A stretch of 64,000 nucleotides of DNA, taken from NCBI GenBank assembly GCA_038502055.1, contig JAXRKN010000016.1, positions 1-64,000 on the forward strand, given 5' to 3'. A program made the translations under genes and the position numbers. This DNA is from Tanytarsus gracilentus (Eukaryota; Arthropoda; Insecta; Diptera; Chironomidae). Of this stretch, positions 1 to 10,861 are shown one piece after another (positions within the stretch are counted from its first letter, which is position 1; each line of letters opens with the position of its first letter). Below the pieces are notes generated by a model, which saw only the letters and a program-made list of their open reading frames with translations, searched no databases and was not told where the DNA came from.

Positions 1-1928
1 AATTTCTAATCATGTAAAAGGAAAATTTTCCTCTCCAATATCAGTAAGGCGATATTTCCGAAAGTATCTCTTGACACAAACGAAAGCGGACATTTTTCTA
101 AATTCGCTCGAAGGACGTAGCAGCAAAAAAGCAATGTTTTATACAAACACACATGAACCGTATACAGGAGGCCATAATACATAAAATAAAATTATAATCC
201 AAATCATCATAATTTATAGACGATCCAAAAAGCTGTAAATATTCATACATAAACTCGCATGCATGAATGCAGTCAACCACGTAATATGCAGAGAAAACCC
301 CTCGACAAGTCCTTTTCTTCTCAATTTATTTCATAAAAAATCATGTTTATGATATCAAATATTCTCAAAACTAGAAAACATGTGCGCGACGAGTGGAATA
401 AAAAAATCGAAAGAACTTTCTCTGCACATTTTGTAACACGAGAGTAGATAAAATTTATGAAGAGACGTCCAAGCATCCGAAAAAAACAAATACTTCTATA
501 CAAATTTCTCATCTTAGACGATGAATGGTGTCCATCCAACCTCAGATGGTCAAGATTTTTACTCACTTAATAAATCACTTTATTGACGACTAAAAAATAT
601 TAAATTTAGATCTTTATCACGAGACACTTTCTGTCCATTCCTTGAAAAAGAATTTCTTTCCCCTTCAAGAACTCACAGAAAAAAAACACAAAAATTAAAC
701 ACAGCATCTCACGCTCACCCCAAAAACTCCTCTCTATCTGCTTTAATAAGCTTATCTCTTTTTCTTTTAATGTAAAGAAGGAAAAAATAATTATTATGCA
801 TGTAAAAGTGGAAAAAATAATTAATTTGAGTGAATGGTGATGCCCTTAAGGCAATTTTTTCTCTCTCACTTTGATCCTTGAAGTTATGTATCGATTCATC
901 ATTAAATGAAGGTAATTTTGTAGTGAAAGATTTTTTTTACGAAAGACAAAAATTCAACGGAAATTTCTCTTTTATTCTTTTAACAAAAAATTTATAAGAG
1001 AAATTTAATAAAAGTGAATTTAGAAAATCTTCGTTGAAAAAGCTCAATTTTTGAAAAATTCTCTCAATAATTTTTTATAATGGAAGAAAATAATCTTCAC
1101 TACAAAATAACCTCCATAAAAAATATCTCTTTGAGTTCATAAAAAAAATAATTAAACCTTTCAATTACTTGCACGCAAGTTCTCGTAATTATTCAGAAAG
1201 TAATTAAAAACAGCAATCCACCCTCTCTTCATTCTCTATTACCTAAGAAGCTGAAAACAATTAATTCTTCATAAGCTCCTTATCACTCACATAATACAGT
1301 TCCCCAAACACACACACGACACATCCAAGTTAAATTGAAGATTTAAATCTAATCAAGTCCTTTTTGAAAGAAAAAAAATTAAAATAAACAAAATCTAGTG
1401 AAGATGAGTTGAAAAATAAAAAATTAAATTTTCTTGATGAATGAGAGACAGTAAAACAATGCGTAAAAAATATAAAGAATGCGAAAGTGAATGAAACTTT
1501 ATAGTACATAAAAAAGTAGCATAAAATAAAACTGAATGTGAATAACTGATTAAGGCGAAAAAAAATAAAGATTATTACTGAAGTAATAAGGAAGAAGTCA
1601 TGTCACGATGTGCATGAATGATGGATATTGAATATAAAGTGAAGAAAATTAATAAAAAATGAAAATATTTATCAGAAAAAAATTCTTTAGATTATCTCAA
1701 TTTTCAGTGATAAGGCGGAAAATGTTTTTTCTTCGAAATAAATTTAAATGATTTTTCTTTTATTATCTTTAAGTATAAAATTTTGTTTCATTTGATTTTT
1801 CTTTAGATATGTGAAAATTCTTAGACGATTATTTTTCTTCGCATATAATCGAATCTAAGCGTATGGGAAAAGAGGAGGAGGATGATACAGATGGATATAG
1901 ATGATGCTAAATATAAACGCAAGGTGGT
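1..1928. other. Gene-free stretch downstream of Cdk1
   Basis: AT-rich sequence with many short A and T runs. All open frames here are short, have no recognisable motif and no consistent splice signals. The last 100-200 bases before 1929 probably hold the Cdk1 3' untranslated region, since the gene ends there on the minus strand; that is inferred from position only. Nothing else is supported. Confidence 0.6.
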
Positions 1929-2885
1929 TCAATAGAGTGGAATATTTGCGACACTGCGATCGATGTTATCAAAATATTTGTGCTCGAGCATCTCCTTCGC
2001 TGAGATACGGAATGCGGGATCGTAGACGAGCGTCTTTTGAAGTAAATCGAGACCGGCGGAGTCCATGTTTTTGACTTGTTGTGCCAAGTTAAATGAATTC
2101 CAGCAGGGGAATGTCGTCTTGTAGTCGGGAAGAGAAGTAACGCCGGGCCAGATTTCCTCGGTTGGCGTACGCATGATTCGGAACATACGGAAGAGCTGAT
2201 CGATTTCGGAGTCGCCTTGAAAGAGTGGCTTACGTGTGACCATTTCAGCAAAAATAGTTCCTAATGACCAGACATCGACGGGACATGAGTAGCGTTGTGA
2301 GCCGAGCAGAATTTCCGGTGCACGATACCATAGAGTCACAATTTCGTGTGTATAGTTACGAACGGGAATGCCAAATGAACGTCCGAGACCAAAATCAGCG
2401 ACCTTAATTAGACCGTCCTTGCTAATGAGGAGATTCTGTGGCTTCAAATCACGATGCAGAACACGACGGCGATGGCAGAAGAGAATGGCGGCAGTGATTT
2501 GATACATGTAGCTACGAACGAGCTCTGTATCGAGCATTCGCTCCGAAGGCAACGAGTCCATGTATTTCTTCAGATCCATTGAGAGAAATTCAAAAATGAG
2601 ATACAGACGATTATCTTCCATGAGAACATCCTGAAGTGAAACAATATTTGGATGTTTCAGCTCCTTCAAAAGTGAAATTTCACTAAAATGTACGAAAAGT
2701 TAGGTAAAGAGTTAATTTAGTTAAAGAATTTCTCACCGAATTGCTGTTGACGGAATTCCTTCATCTTCAGATTCGAGACGGATCTTTTTCATCGCCACAA
2801 TTTGTCCGGTTTTCTTGTTCTTGCCTTTGTAGACGACACCATACGTGCCCTCGCCGATCTTTTCAATCTTCTGGAAGTCGTCCAT
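1929..2885 (-). CDS. cdk1: Cyclin-dependent kinase 1 (Cdc2 type)
   Basis: Mitotic serine/threonine kinase that acts with cyclins A/B at G2/M. Two exons: 2885-2737 and 2682-1929, with a 54-bp GT-AG intron between the two bases and the last base of an Arg codon; the product is 300 aa, normal for the family. The start MDDFQKIEKIGEGTYG is followed directly by the glycine loop with the inhibitory Thr/Tyr pair. The cyclin-binding helix reads GIPSTAIRE, the Cdk1/2 signature (Val to Ile just before PSTAIRE). Catalytic HRDLKPQN, DFG (ADFGLGRSFGIPVRNYTHEIVTLWYRAPE) and the activating T-loop Thr are intact. FEFLSMDLKKYMDSLP is typical of insect Cdc2 and separates it from Cdk2/5. It is the first of several minus-strand genes in a row. 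No lesion is seen. Confidence 0.97.
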
Positions 2886-3411
2886 CGCGTTTAATTTCTG
2901 TTTTAACTTTAACTTATCGTAAAAAATTCGAATTTTTGTTTTTTTCTCGTTAATAAGTCCTTCCCTCCAAATTATCCGTTAAAATGTCCCTGCAAAAACT
3001 ACGCCGATGATCAGGGACGTGCAAAAATTTGAAATCGCGACTTGGATGAAAACAGTTGGTGAGATTTTATTTTATTTTAAGTTTTTAATTATTTTTAATC
3101 TTTTCGGAATCGCTTTAGTTAAATTTTATTTATTAATTTTTGTTAATTTAAAATAAAAAATCTCTAATGAGAAAATAAAAATTGATAAAATGCTTCCAAT
3201 TACATGAATTTTAAAAATTATCAAGAGCTGATTTAAAGTTAACATGCTCGGTTCTTTCTCAAGAATTTTTTCAATCGAAATAATTTTATCGATGTCCATT
3301 TGACTTTTCCAAAATGATATCAAACCAGCTGCTTGAAAGTTTCCAACTTTTATATCAAAATCATCTTTAAATGTGAAATTTTTCTCATACATGAAAAACA
3401 CTGGAAAAGTG

Positions 3412-4293
3412 TAGGGTGCAAATTTTAATTTTGTTTTCTTACTAAACTTTGACCCTTTTTATTATGTCTCGAAAGTGCACTTAACATTCTTTAAATTTCA
3501 CGATTTTTTCATGAGCGCTTGATATCACCATCAACTATGTTTTCAGTTGGGTTTTATTAAAAAATCAGATCGTGGTATGCCTGTTTGGCACCGATCTATT
3601 TTCTCCATACAAAATAAATGTTCAACTTCAATGGTCATTCTATCCATGAAAGAGTTGTGCTAAAATTTGTAAATTATTTTTCCCATCAAGGTTTGTGTCT
3701 TCTCTTTCAAATAAAATTTACTCCTTCCAAAAATATGGCTTCGTTCGTGAGATATGATTTTTTAAAGCGGCGAGCTCTAACTTTGACCCCGTCGAGCTCT
3801 AACTTTGACCCTCGAAAAAGTTGATTTTGAGTTGCAAAACTGTTTTTACTCAACTTCAACTGAGACTTTTCTTAAATATTTCACCATTTTCCATCGATTA
3901 AGCCAAAAATAATTTGGGTTCGCTTCCCAACTTCATGCTGGAATCGTGACTTTTTAGTTCCTTAATGGGTCAATGGATGCTTTAAAAGATCAGTAGAGTT
4001 TTAAAAGTATTTTTAAAATGTAGCCTTATATCATTCCAACAATTCCTGGTACTTTTTATTTGAAAGCAAACACATCTTCGCTTCCGTTTGAACCCCTTCT
4101 TTAGTATCAATTATTTAATATTTAATATTTTAAAAAATAATTGTTTGATGCTGAAATCTATTAAATTCATGCAGAAATGTATCCCAAAAAATTTAAAAAA
4201 ATATGGCTGATGTAAAATAGACATAAGCGGCATCTCCTATGACTATATTAAGCACCTCCTGGTTCCACTTCCAGCACTTCCTTAACTTTTTGC
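3412..4293 (+). repeat. Left inverted arm of E1
   Basis: Inverted copy of 4517-5398. Both arms end inward at CCAGCACTTCCTT followed by a T-rich TTTTTGC stretch. Differences are scattered single bases, for example GGGTTCGCTTCCC here against GGGGTCGATTCCC in the other arm. Confidence 0.9.
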
Positions 4294-4516
4294 CTATATT
4301 TTTTTGCCCATAATTAGCATGCTTGGTGCTGATAAATTACACAATTTTTAATTTATACCTGACACCATTAAAGTATGGTTAAAAAGACAACTTAAATATT
4401 TTTCCTTGACTTGATAAATTAAATTTTTTTATAAATTTTAACTTCATCTTCATGTTACCTGAGATGGTGCTTATTGTCAGCACAGCTTATGCTGAACAAG
4501 ATTTAAAAAAATTCAA

Positions 4517-5398
4517 GCAAAAAATAAAGGAAGTGCTGGAAGTGGAACCAGGAGGTGCTTAATATAGTCATAGGAGATGCCGCTTATGTCTATTTTACAT
4601 CAGCCATATTTTTTTAAATTTTTTGGGATATATTTCTGCATGAATTTAATAGATTTCAGCATCAAACAATTATTTTTAAAAATATTAAATATTAAATAAT
4701 TGATACTAAAGAAGGGGTTCAAACGGAAGCGAAGATGTATTTGCTTTCAAATAAAAAGTACCAGGAGTTGTTGGAATGATATAAGGCTACATTTTAAAAA
4801 TACTTTTAAAAATCAACTCATCTTTTAAAGCATCCATTGACCCATTAAGGAACTAAAAAGTCACGATTCCAGCATGAAGTTGGGAATCGACCCCAAATTA
4901 TTTTTGGCTTAATCGATGGCAAATGGTGAAATATTTAAGAAAAGTCTCAGTTGAAGTTGAGTAAAAACAGTTTTGCAACTCAAAATCAACTTTTTCGAGG
5001 GTCAAAGTTAGAGCTCGACGGGGTCAAAGTTAGAGCTCGCCGCTTTAAAAAATCATATCTCACGAACGAAGCCATATTTTTGGAAGGAGTAAATTTTATT
5101 TGAAAGAGAAGACACAAACCTTGATGGGAAAAATAATTTACAAATTTTAGCTCAACTCTTTCATGGATAGAATGACCATTGAAGTTGAACATTTATTTTG
5201 TATGGAGAAAATAGATCGGTGCCAAACAGGCATACCACGATCTGATTTTTTAATGAAACCCAACTGAAGACATGTATGATGGTGATATCTAGCGCTCATG
5301 AAAAAATCGTGAAATTTAAAGAATGTTAAGTGCACTTTCGAGACATAATAAAAAGGGTCAAAGTTTAGTAAGAAAACAAAATTAAAATTTGCACCCTA
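4517..5398 (-). repeat. Right inverted arm of E1
   Basis: Inverted copy of 3412-4293; together the arms could form a hairpin of nearly 900 bp. Confidence 0.9.
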
Positions 5399-6440
5399 AA
5401 AACTTTCTTTTAAAAATTTCAGATGATTTTCATGAAAATATTTTTGATTGTAGTAAAAAACTTCATCTAATGACATCAAATTAAAATTTTCCTCAGAGTT
5501 TGAAAATTTCCTCAAATCGTTGAAATTAAAATCATTCAAGAACTTAAATTTCAAATTTCTTTCATCCACAATTAAATTTTCATAAATTTTTCTCGAATAA
5601 ATTGTAAAATTTTTCTTCAACGCTTCGTCAACACTTTTCACTCCAATTTCACTCTCTTCATTTTGTAAAAGTTTAAAGAGTGTCGCAAAGATCTCATTAT
5701 GATTCCAAAAAGAAGAAAAATTATCCATAAAAGTCTGCAAAAATTTCTTCTCGATTGCAATGCATGACTTGATGTTGCAAAAATTCCTCCAATAATGTGC
5801 ATGAACGAAAGACGAGATTTTCCATCAAAAATAAATTTTTGAATTTTTGAGGATTGCGTGTTCATTGCATAAGTTGATATGAAGGCGAGAATGAAAATTG
5901 AGCATGTAAAAAACCAAGTAGATTTGTCGAAAGCCAGGAAAAGCTTTTGAAGGGATGAAATTTTAGAGGTTGGTGGAACTATCAGCACCAAATGACAAAA
6001 ATCATATGCCACACTTAACTGCAACTGTTTTTCTAATTTTAGTGTCAAAGGAAATCTAACAGCAATGTCGAAATCTGAAGAGTTTGTGAATTTAATATCT
6101 AAATTGAGTCTCGTGGAAAGTTCTTTAATAATTTTGATGTCGATTCCAAAAAAATCTTCCTTAACAGTCAGAACTTCAACAGGTTTAATTTTTAATTCCA
6201 TTGAATTTAAATTTTTGAACCCAAATACAAAAATAAATTTATTTGTTAATAAGAAGATAAAAATTAATCCACTCATGATCGATTTGAACTTTAACACTAA
6301 GTGAAGTTTTTTCATTTTCATCTTTTATAAAGCGAATTTTTTATTGCATAAATCATAAAATTTATGTTGGTTACTAAATTATTTTTATGATTTGTTGGTA
6401 TGAAAATTTTATTGTTCATAATCGCAGCAATTTACTATGT

Positions 6441-8374
6441 TTATTTTCTGCGTGGTATCATGGCGATGTGCAATCCACCCTTGATTTGATAAATGACTGG
6501 ATTCTTAACATACTTCAATGGAATTTGAGTTTTTTCAGTGGCTTCGAAAATAAAATTCAAAAGCAAGTGGTATGTCAGATTTTTCACTTCCATCAATGCA
6601 AATCGATTTCCAATGCAGTTCCTGTTAGTCAAAGAAATGCCAAAAGATAGTTAAAATTTAACAAATCTTAAAGTTTCTCACCTTGGCCCTATTCCAAAAC
6701 TGAGATAACAATCCTGATTAACGTTGTGCCTATTTTCATCGGAGAATCGTTCGGGATCAAATTTATCAGGGTTGGGGTAATACTTTGGATCGTGATGAAT
6801 TGAATAGATTGGAATGTAAAAATTTCTTCCAGGCTCGAACTCAATTTTCTTTCCATCACAATCAAGCACAAATGTTTTAGTGCAAACTCTGTCGACCATT
6901 GGAACTGGAGGATGCATTCTCAATACTTCCGTTATGACCTGATCTAGATATGTCATTTTTTGAAGATGTTCATAAGTCAATTCTTCACCATTTAAAGAAT
7001 CACTGACTTCTTCAATTTCGGCTCGAAGCTTTTCTTGCACATCTGGATTTCTGACGAGTTCATAAGCTAAAAATGTCATTGCGGTCGAAACGGTCTCAAA
7101 ACCGGCAAAGAAGAAAATAAAACACTGAGCTGTAATGTCATCGTCACTCCAATCTCTTTTCACTTTCCTCTCACCAGTGTCATGTTCTTCCACGGATGCA
7201 AAAGACGCATTTTTGACGTCTTCTGACTTTGTCTCACTATCATGCTGTAATTGACCCTTCTTCGCTTGCATTAATAAATCAATCATGTCATGTCGAACCT
7301 CTCCAGTTTCCTCGCGAGATTTAAAAATTTCTTTTACAGCATAATTGAAAAATGCGTGGGTTTCATCGTCAAAAAATCTCACTTTAAAAAATGCCATAAG
7401 TTTCGGCGAGAAAAAAAATCCAGCTAATTTTAAAATTGATTTAAAATTAGCAAAATTAGAAGCCTTAACGGCAATTCGAATAAAATCGTTGTTGGGATTT
7501 TCGAGTGAGTTGATCTGAATAATAAAATTATTTAATTTTCTAGGTGTTTCAAAAAAAAAGCTTTACCTCCAATCCAAATGAAGTTGACGCAATAATATCC
7601 GTTGTTAATTTTCTGGAAAACTCTTTAAATTCAATTTCGTTTTTAACTCCCGCTTCGAACTGTTTCAAAACCGTGCTTGTCATCTGAGAAGCCACTTGAT
7701 TAACCAGCTTGAACATTCGACGCATTTTGTTGCCTTTCAAGGAGAGAAAAAAATAACAAATTGATCAGATGAATGATTTAATAAAAATGATTGAGTGAAA
7801 AGTTTACCTGTGAATGCCGGTGATAGAGTTGAGCGCATGTCTAGTAATTAAAAAATAGTTTTTTTAATTAAAATTCGTTAAAATTTAATATTTTCACCTT
7901 TCCAAGTTTTTCCTTTCATAGCTAAAAAAATTTAATTTTAATTAAATGTTAAAGATAAAATTTTTTGACATTACCAAAAACAGTTCTTGCAAACATTGGC
8001 TCAACTTTTTCGTCCATCACCATTCTTCGATCGGTAAAATTATCAAATTCTTTAATAGTTAAGCGTTTGATAAGTTCCGGGTCACGAATAACAAATGCAG
8101 GGTAACGAAACTCAAAAACTCCTGAAATTCTAAAAAACTAATTAATTTTTACTTAATTTCGAAAGTTAATTTACTTCTCATCTTTAAATTCATTGTAAAT
8201 TCTGTTCAAAAAGTCCACGAAAGATTCGTTATTTAAAATCATCGATAGTCGGCATCCAACAAGAAATAGTGGCTTGTTGAAGGAAACACCTTTTTTCTCA
8301 AAGTAGTCGAAAGTCGAAGTTCCCCATTTGTAGAAGAGGAACGCCAACACAATTATTAAAATCCAAATAATCAT
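6441..8374 (-). CDS. Cytochrome P450, CYP9-like (copy A)
   Basis: Microsomal P450 mono-oxygenase, by family probably in xenobiotic or endobiotic oxidation. Seven exons: 8374-8175, 8129-7975, 7921-7898 (a 24-bp micro-exon), 7840-7808 (33 bp), 7733-7567, 7514-6682, 6621-6441; total 530 aa. The N-terminal anchor MIIWILIIVLAFLFYKWGT is followed by DYFEKKGV and RDPELIKRLTIKEF, which with MIDLLMQAKKG point to the CYP9 family. The I-helix reads FFFAGFETVSTAM with the usual AGxET; K-helix EVLR; PERF reads PERFSDEN; the haem loop, joined across the last intron, is FGIGPRNCIGNRFALME. All catalytic signatures are intact. It is the tandem neighbour of the next P450 with the same exon phases; the extra micro-exon is the main difference. 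Family-level assignment is sure; the subfamily is not. Confidence 0.92.
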
Positions 8375-8723
8375 GACCTTGACAGTAGGAATAAACTACA
8401 AAATACTAAAAACTGTTATTAATCAAGCAGCAAAAATTTTAAAAAAGTTAACTTTGTCTTTACACACTTTTAAATATTTTATCTTTTACAAAAAATATTT
8501 TGATGAGTTCTAGTACTCAACTGCTCCCATGCACTGCTCACAATGATGTGAAAAAATGACCGACAAACTTAAATGCGTTCGCTCACACACTTGTAAGAGA
8601 AAATGAAATAAAGTTTGGGTTTCAATCACACATTTATATTTTTTTATTTTTCTCAATTTTAACAAAAATATGTTTGAGTAATAAAGGCACGACAAAATAA
8701 ATTAATACAAGAATTTCTCATTG

Positions 8724-10682
8724 TTAATTTCTTGGCACGAGTGCAAAATCTAAGCCTCGTTCCAGAGCAAACAAGACTTGATTTTTAGCGAGTTTTATAG
8801 GAATTTGAGTGTCCTCAGTTGCCTCGAAACTAAAGTTGAGAAGAAGATAGTAGAAAATCGCTTTCATTTCCATCAAAGCAAAACGGGAGGCGATACAATT
8901 TCTGTTGATTTAAAAAATAAAATTAATTTAAAAAATTAATAAATTTAAAATTTCATACCTTGGTCCACTTCCAAAAGGCAAATAAGCGTCTCGATTGATT
9001 TTGTGCTTATTTTCATCGCTAAATCTCTCAGGATCAAATTTTTCAGGATCTGGAAAATACTGTGGGTCATGTTGTATGGCATAAATTGGTATGTAAAAAT
9101 TTCGACCCTTCTCAATTAAAAGTTTCTTTCCATCATATTCAAGTTCAAAATCTTTAGCGCACGAACGATCGACTACCGGAGCTGAAGGATGCATTCGCAG
9201 AGTTTCCGACACAACTTGATCCAAAAATTTCATTTTTTGTATGTCCTCATATGATAAACTTTTTTCTTTTAAGTTGATCTGAACCTCATCAATCTCATTT
9301 TGTAATTTTTTCTGAATGTCGGGGTTTCGAATTAATTCGTAAGCCATAAATGTCATTGCGGTTGAGATCTTGGGTTAGGAAAAAATTGATTTTTGAAACC
9401 AAATAGATAAATTTTAAAAACTTCTTACATTTTCATAGCCAGCAAAGAAAAATCCAAAGCTTTGAGCGACTAGATATTCATCATCCCACTGCCTCTTAGT
9501 TTTAGATTTCCCCACCTCGTGCTCCTCGACAGTTGCAAAAGAATCCTTTTCTTCTTCATTACATGGTTCATGGCTCAATGTTCCTTTTTTAACTTGCATC
9601 AATAAGTCGACGAAATCATTTCTGACAACTCCGTTCTTTTGTCTCTCATTCATTGTCTCAATTATAGAAATTTGGAAGAAATCTATCGTGTCTTGATTAA
9701 AAAATCTCACGTTCAATAATTTCATGAGTCGACCACTGATAAAATATCCAGCTAATTTTAAAACTGACGTGAAAGAATTGAAATCTGTTGCTTTGCTCGT
9801 GTGTCGCATGAAATCATTATTTGGGTTTTCGATTGAATTTATTTCAATACCAAAAGCAGTTGTTGCGATTATGTCAATTGAGAATTTACGTGCAAACTCT
9901 TTAAACTCAAATTTTCTGCTTGCTCCATTATTAATTTTATCTTTAAGCGTCTTTGACATTTTTTCACCAACTTCATTCATTAACTCAAACATGAGACGCA
10001 TTTTTTTTCCTGGATGTGTGAGAGAAAATGAAATTCAAGTTTGTTTATGAATTTGCCAAGGTCAATTATTATAAATGAACTTTTTCTCACCAGTAAATGC
10101 TGGAGACATTGTTGATCGCATATCTTGATTTTGAAAAATAAAGTTTTGAAGAAAATCTTTTAAAATTACGTCACGTTAAATTTTCAACCTCAAAATTCTG
10201 AATTAAAATTTCAACTCGACATAATTTTCTCACAATCCCTACAAAAGTTTACCTTTCCAATCCTGTCCCGTCATGAAAAACAACGACTTGCCAAAAATCG
10301 GGTCCGACTCGACTGGAATCAGATTTCGATGATTCGGAAATGATTCAAATTCTTTCACCGTGAGCTTTTTTATGATTTCAGGGTCACGAATAAAATAAGA
10401 AGGAAATCTAAACTCGAACATCCCTGATATCCTGAAGATTAAATTTCTTAACCTAAATTCAATAAAATAATAATTTAATCACTTTTCATCCTTGAATTCG
10501 TTGTAAATTTCCATTAAAAAATCAACTGCTGAGCTGTTCCTTAAAAACATGCCAATTCTCGAGCCGACAAATGGCCATGGTTTGTTATAAAGAATTCCTC
10601 GCTTTTCAAAGTAGTCAAAAGTTGAGGTTCCCCATTTGTAAAGTAAAATTAAAGCCACAAATAGTAAAATCCACAAAATCAT
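8724..10682 (-). CDS. Cytochrome P450, CYP9-like (copy B)
   Basis: Tandem paralogue of copy A. Six exons: 10682-10483, 10431-10253, 10123-10091, 10009-9429, 9368-8959, 8901-8724; 526 aa. An in-frame ATG lies 45 bases upstream, but the start at 10682 (MILWILLFVALILLYKWGT) matches copy A and puts the membrane anchor at the N-terminus. NEFKDEKISGMFEFRFP joins exons 1-2; WKDMRSTMSPAFTGKKM spans exons 2-4. K-helix ETLR and PERFSDEN are present. Two core motifs are altered: the I-helix reads AGYEN-IST (Asn where Thr normally stands in AGxET/S), across a clear GTAAGA donor, and the haem loop reads FGSGPRNCIASRFAL (Ala for the usual Gly two after Cys; Ala is tolerated in the family). Otherwise a complete gene. 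Confidence 0.92.
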
Positions 10683-10861
10683 CGCGGAGAAAATAAATTT
10701 TTGTTCTGCCTCGCTAAACGGCGACACACATACTAAATGGCATGGATATTATGCAATGTGCCGGCTTTCAAATACACTGAAAAAATTCTCTCATTTATTT
10801 TAACTCAACTATATTTTATTTTATTAATGCAAGCAAATAAATTTTTTATACAACACGTGAA

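Larger units (their letters stand above)
3412..5398. mobile_element. Foldback-type element E1 with 882-bp inverted arms
   Basis: The ends are TAGGGTGCAAATTTTAATTT at 3412 and its complement ending at 5398. The left arm (3412 to about 4293) and right arm (about 4517 to 5398) are inverted copies of each other, very close in the stretches I compared (the two arms encode a 68-residue frame differing by one residue), around a loop of about 220 bp. There is no transposase-like frame, so it is non-autonomous. A duplicated motif GAGCTCTAACTTTGACCC lies in each arm. No clean target duplication is visible: the flanks are ...GAAAAGTG and AAAACTTT.... It sits inside the ionotropic-receptor gene. Similar arms mean a recent insertion or arm-to-arm gene conversion. 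Confidence 0.9.
3126..6321 (-). pseudogene. Ionotropic receptor (divergent IR), broken by a frameshift and a 2-kb insertion
   Basis: Remains of a chemosensory ionotropic-receptor gene. Part 1 (6321-about 5690): hydrophobic N-terminus, ligand-binding S1-like segment (FFGIDIKIIKELSTRLNL, FDIAVRF), then YDFCHLVLIVPP, the KLFLAFDKSTW stretch before the first membrane helix, and a later helix LLWIIFLLFGIIMRS. Part 2 (about 5695-5400) continues in another frame with LFKLLQNEESEIGVKSVDE, the usual sequence after that helix, so a net 1-base loss (or 2-base gain) lies at about 5680-5695. Part 3 (about 3411-3126) gives FPVFFMYEKNFTF, S2 and the last membrane helix LNQLLIIFKIHVIGSILSIFIFSLE. Parts 2 and 3 are separated by the 3412-5398 element. 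The N-terminus is also short for an IR. The start lies only 120 bp from the stop of the neighbouring P450. Family assignment is good; whether any product is made is unknown. Confidence 0.8.

Noticed and set aside
3618..3824. 68-residue open frame, with an almost identical one at 4986-5192 on the other strand
   Set aside because: Both lie in the inverted arms of E1; identity is due to the repeat, and no start context, splice partner or family supports a gene.
3400..5410. 8- or 9-bp target duplication for E1
   Set aside because: Flanks GAAAAGTG and AAAACTTT do not match; a duplicated TTTT is too short to count.
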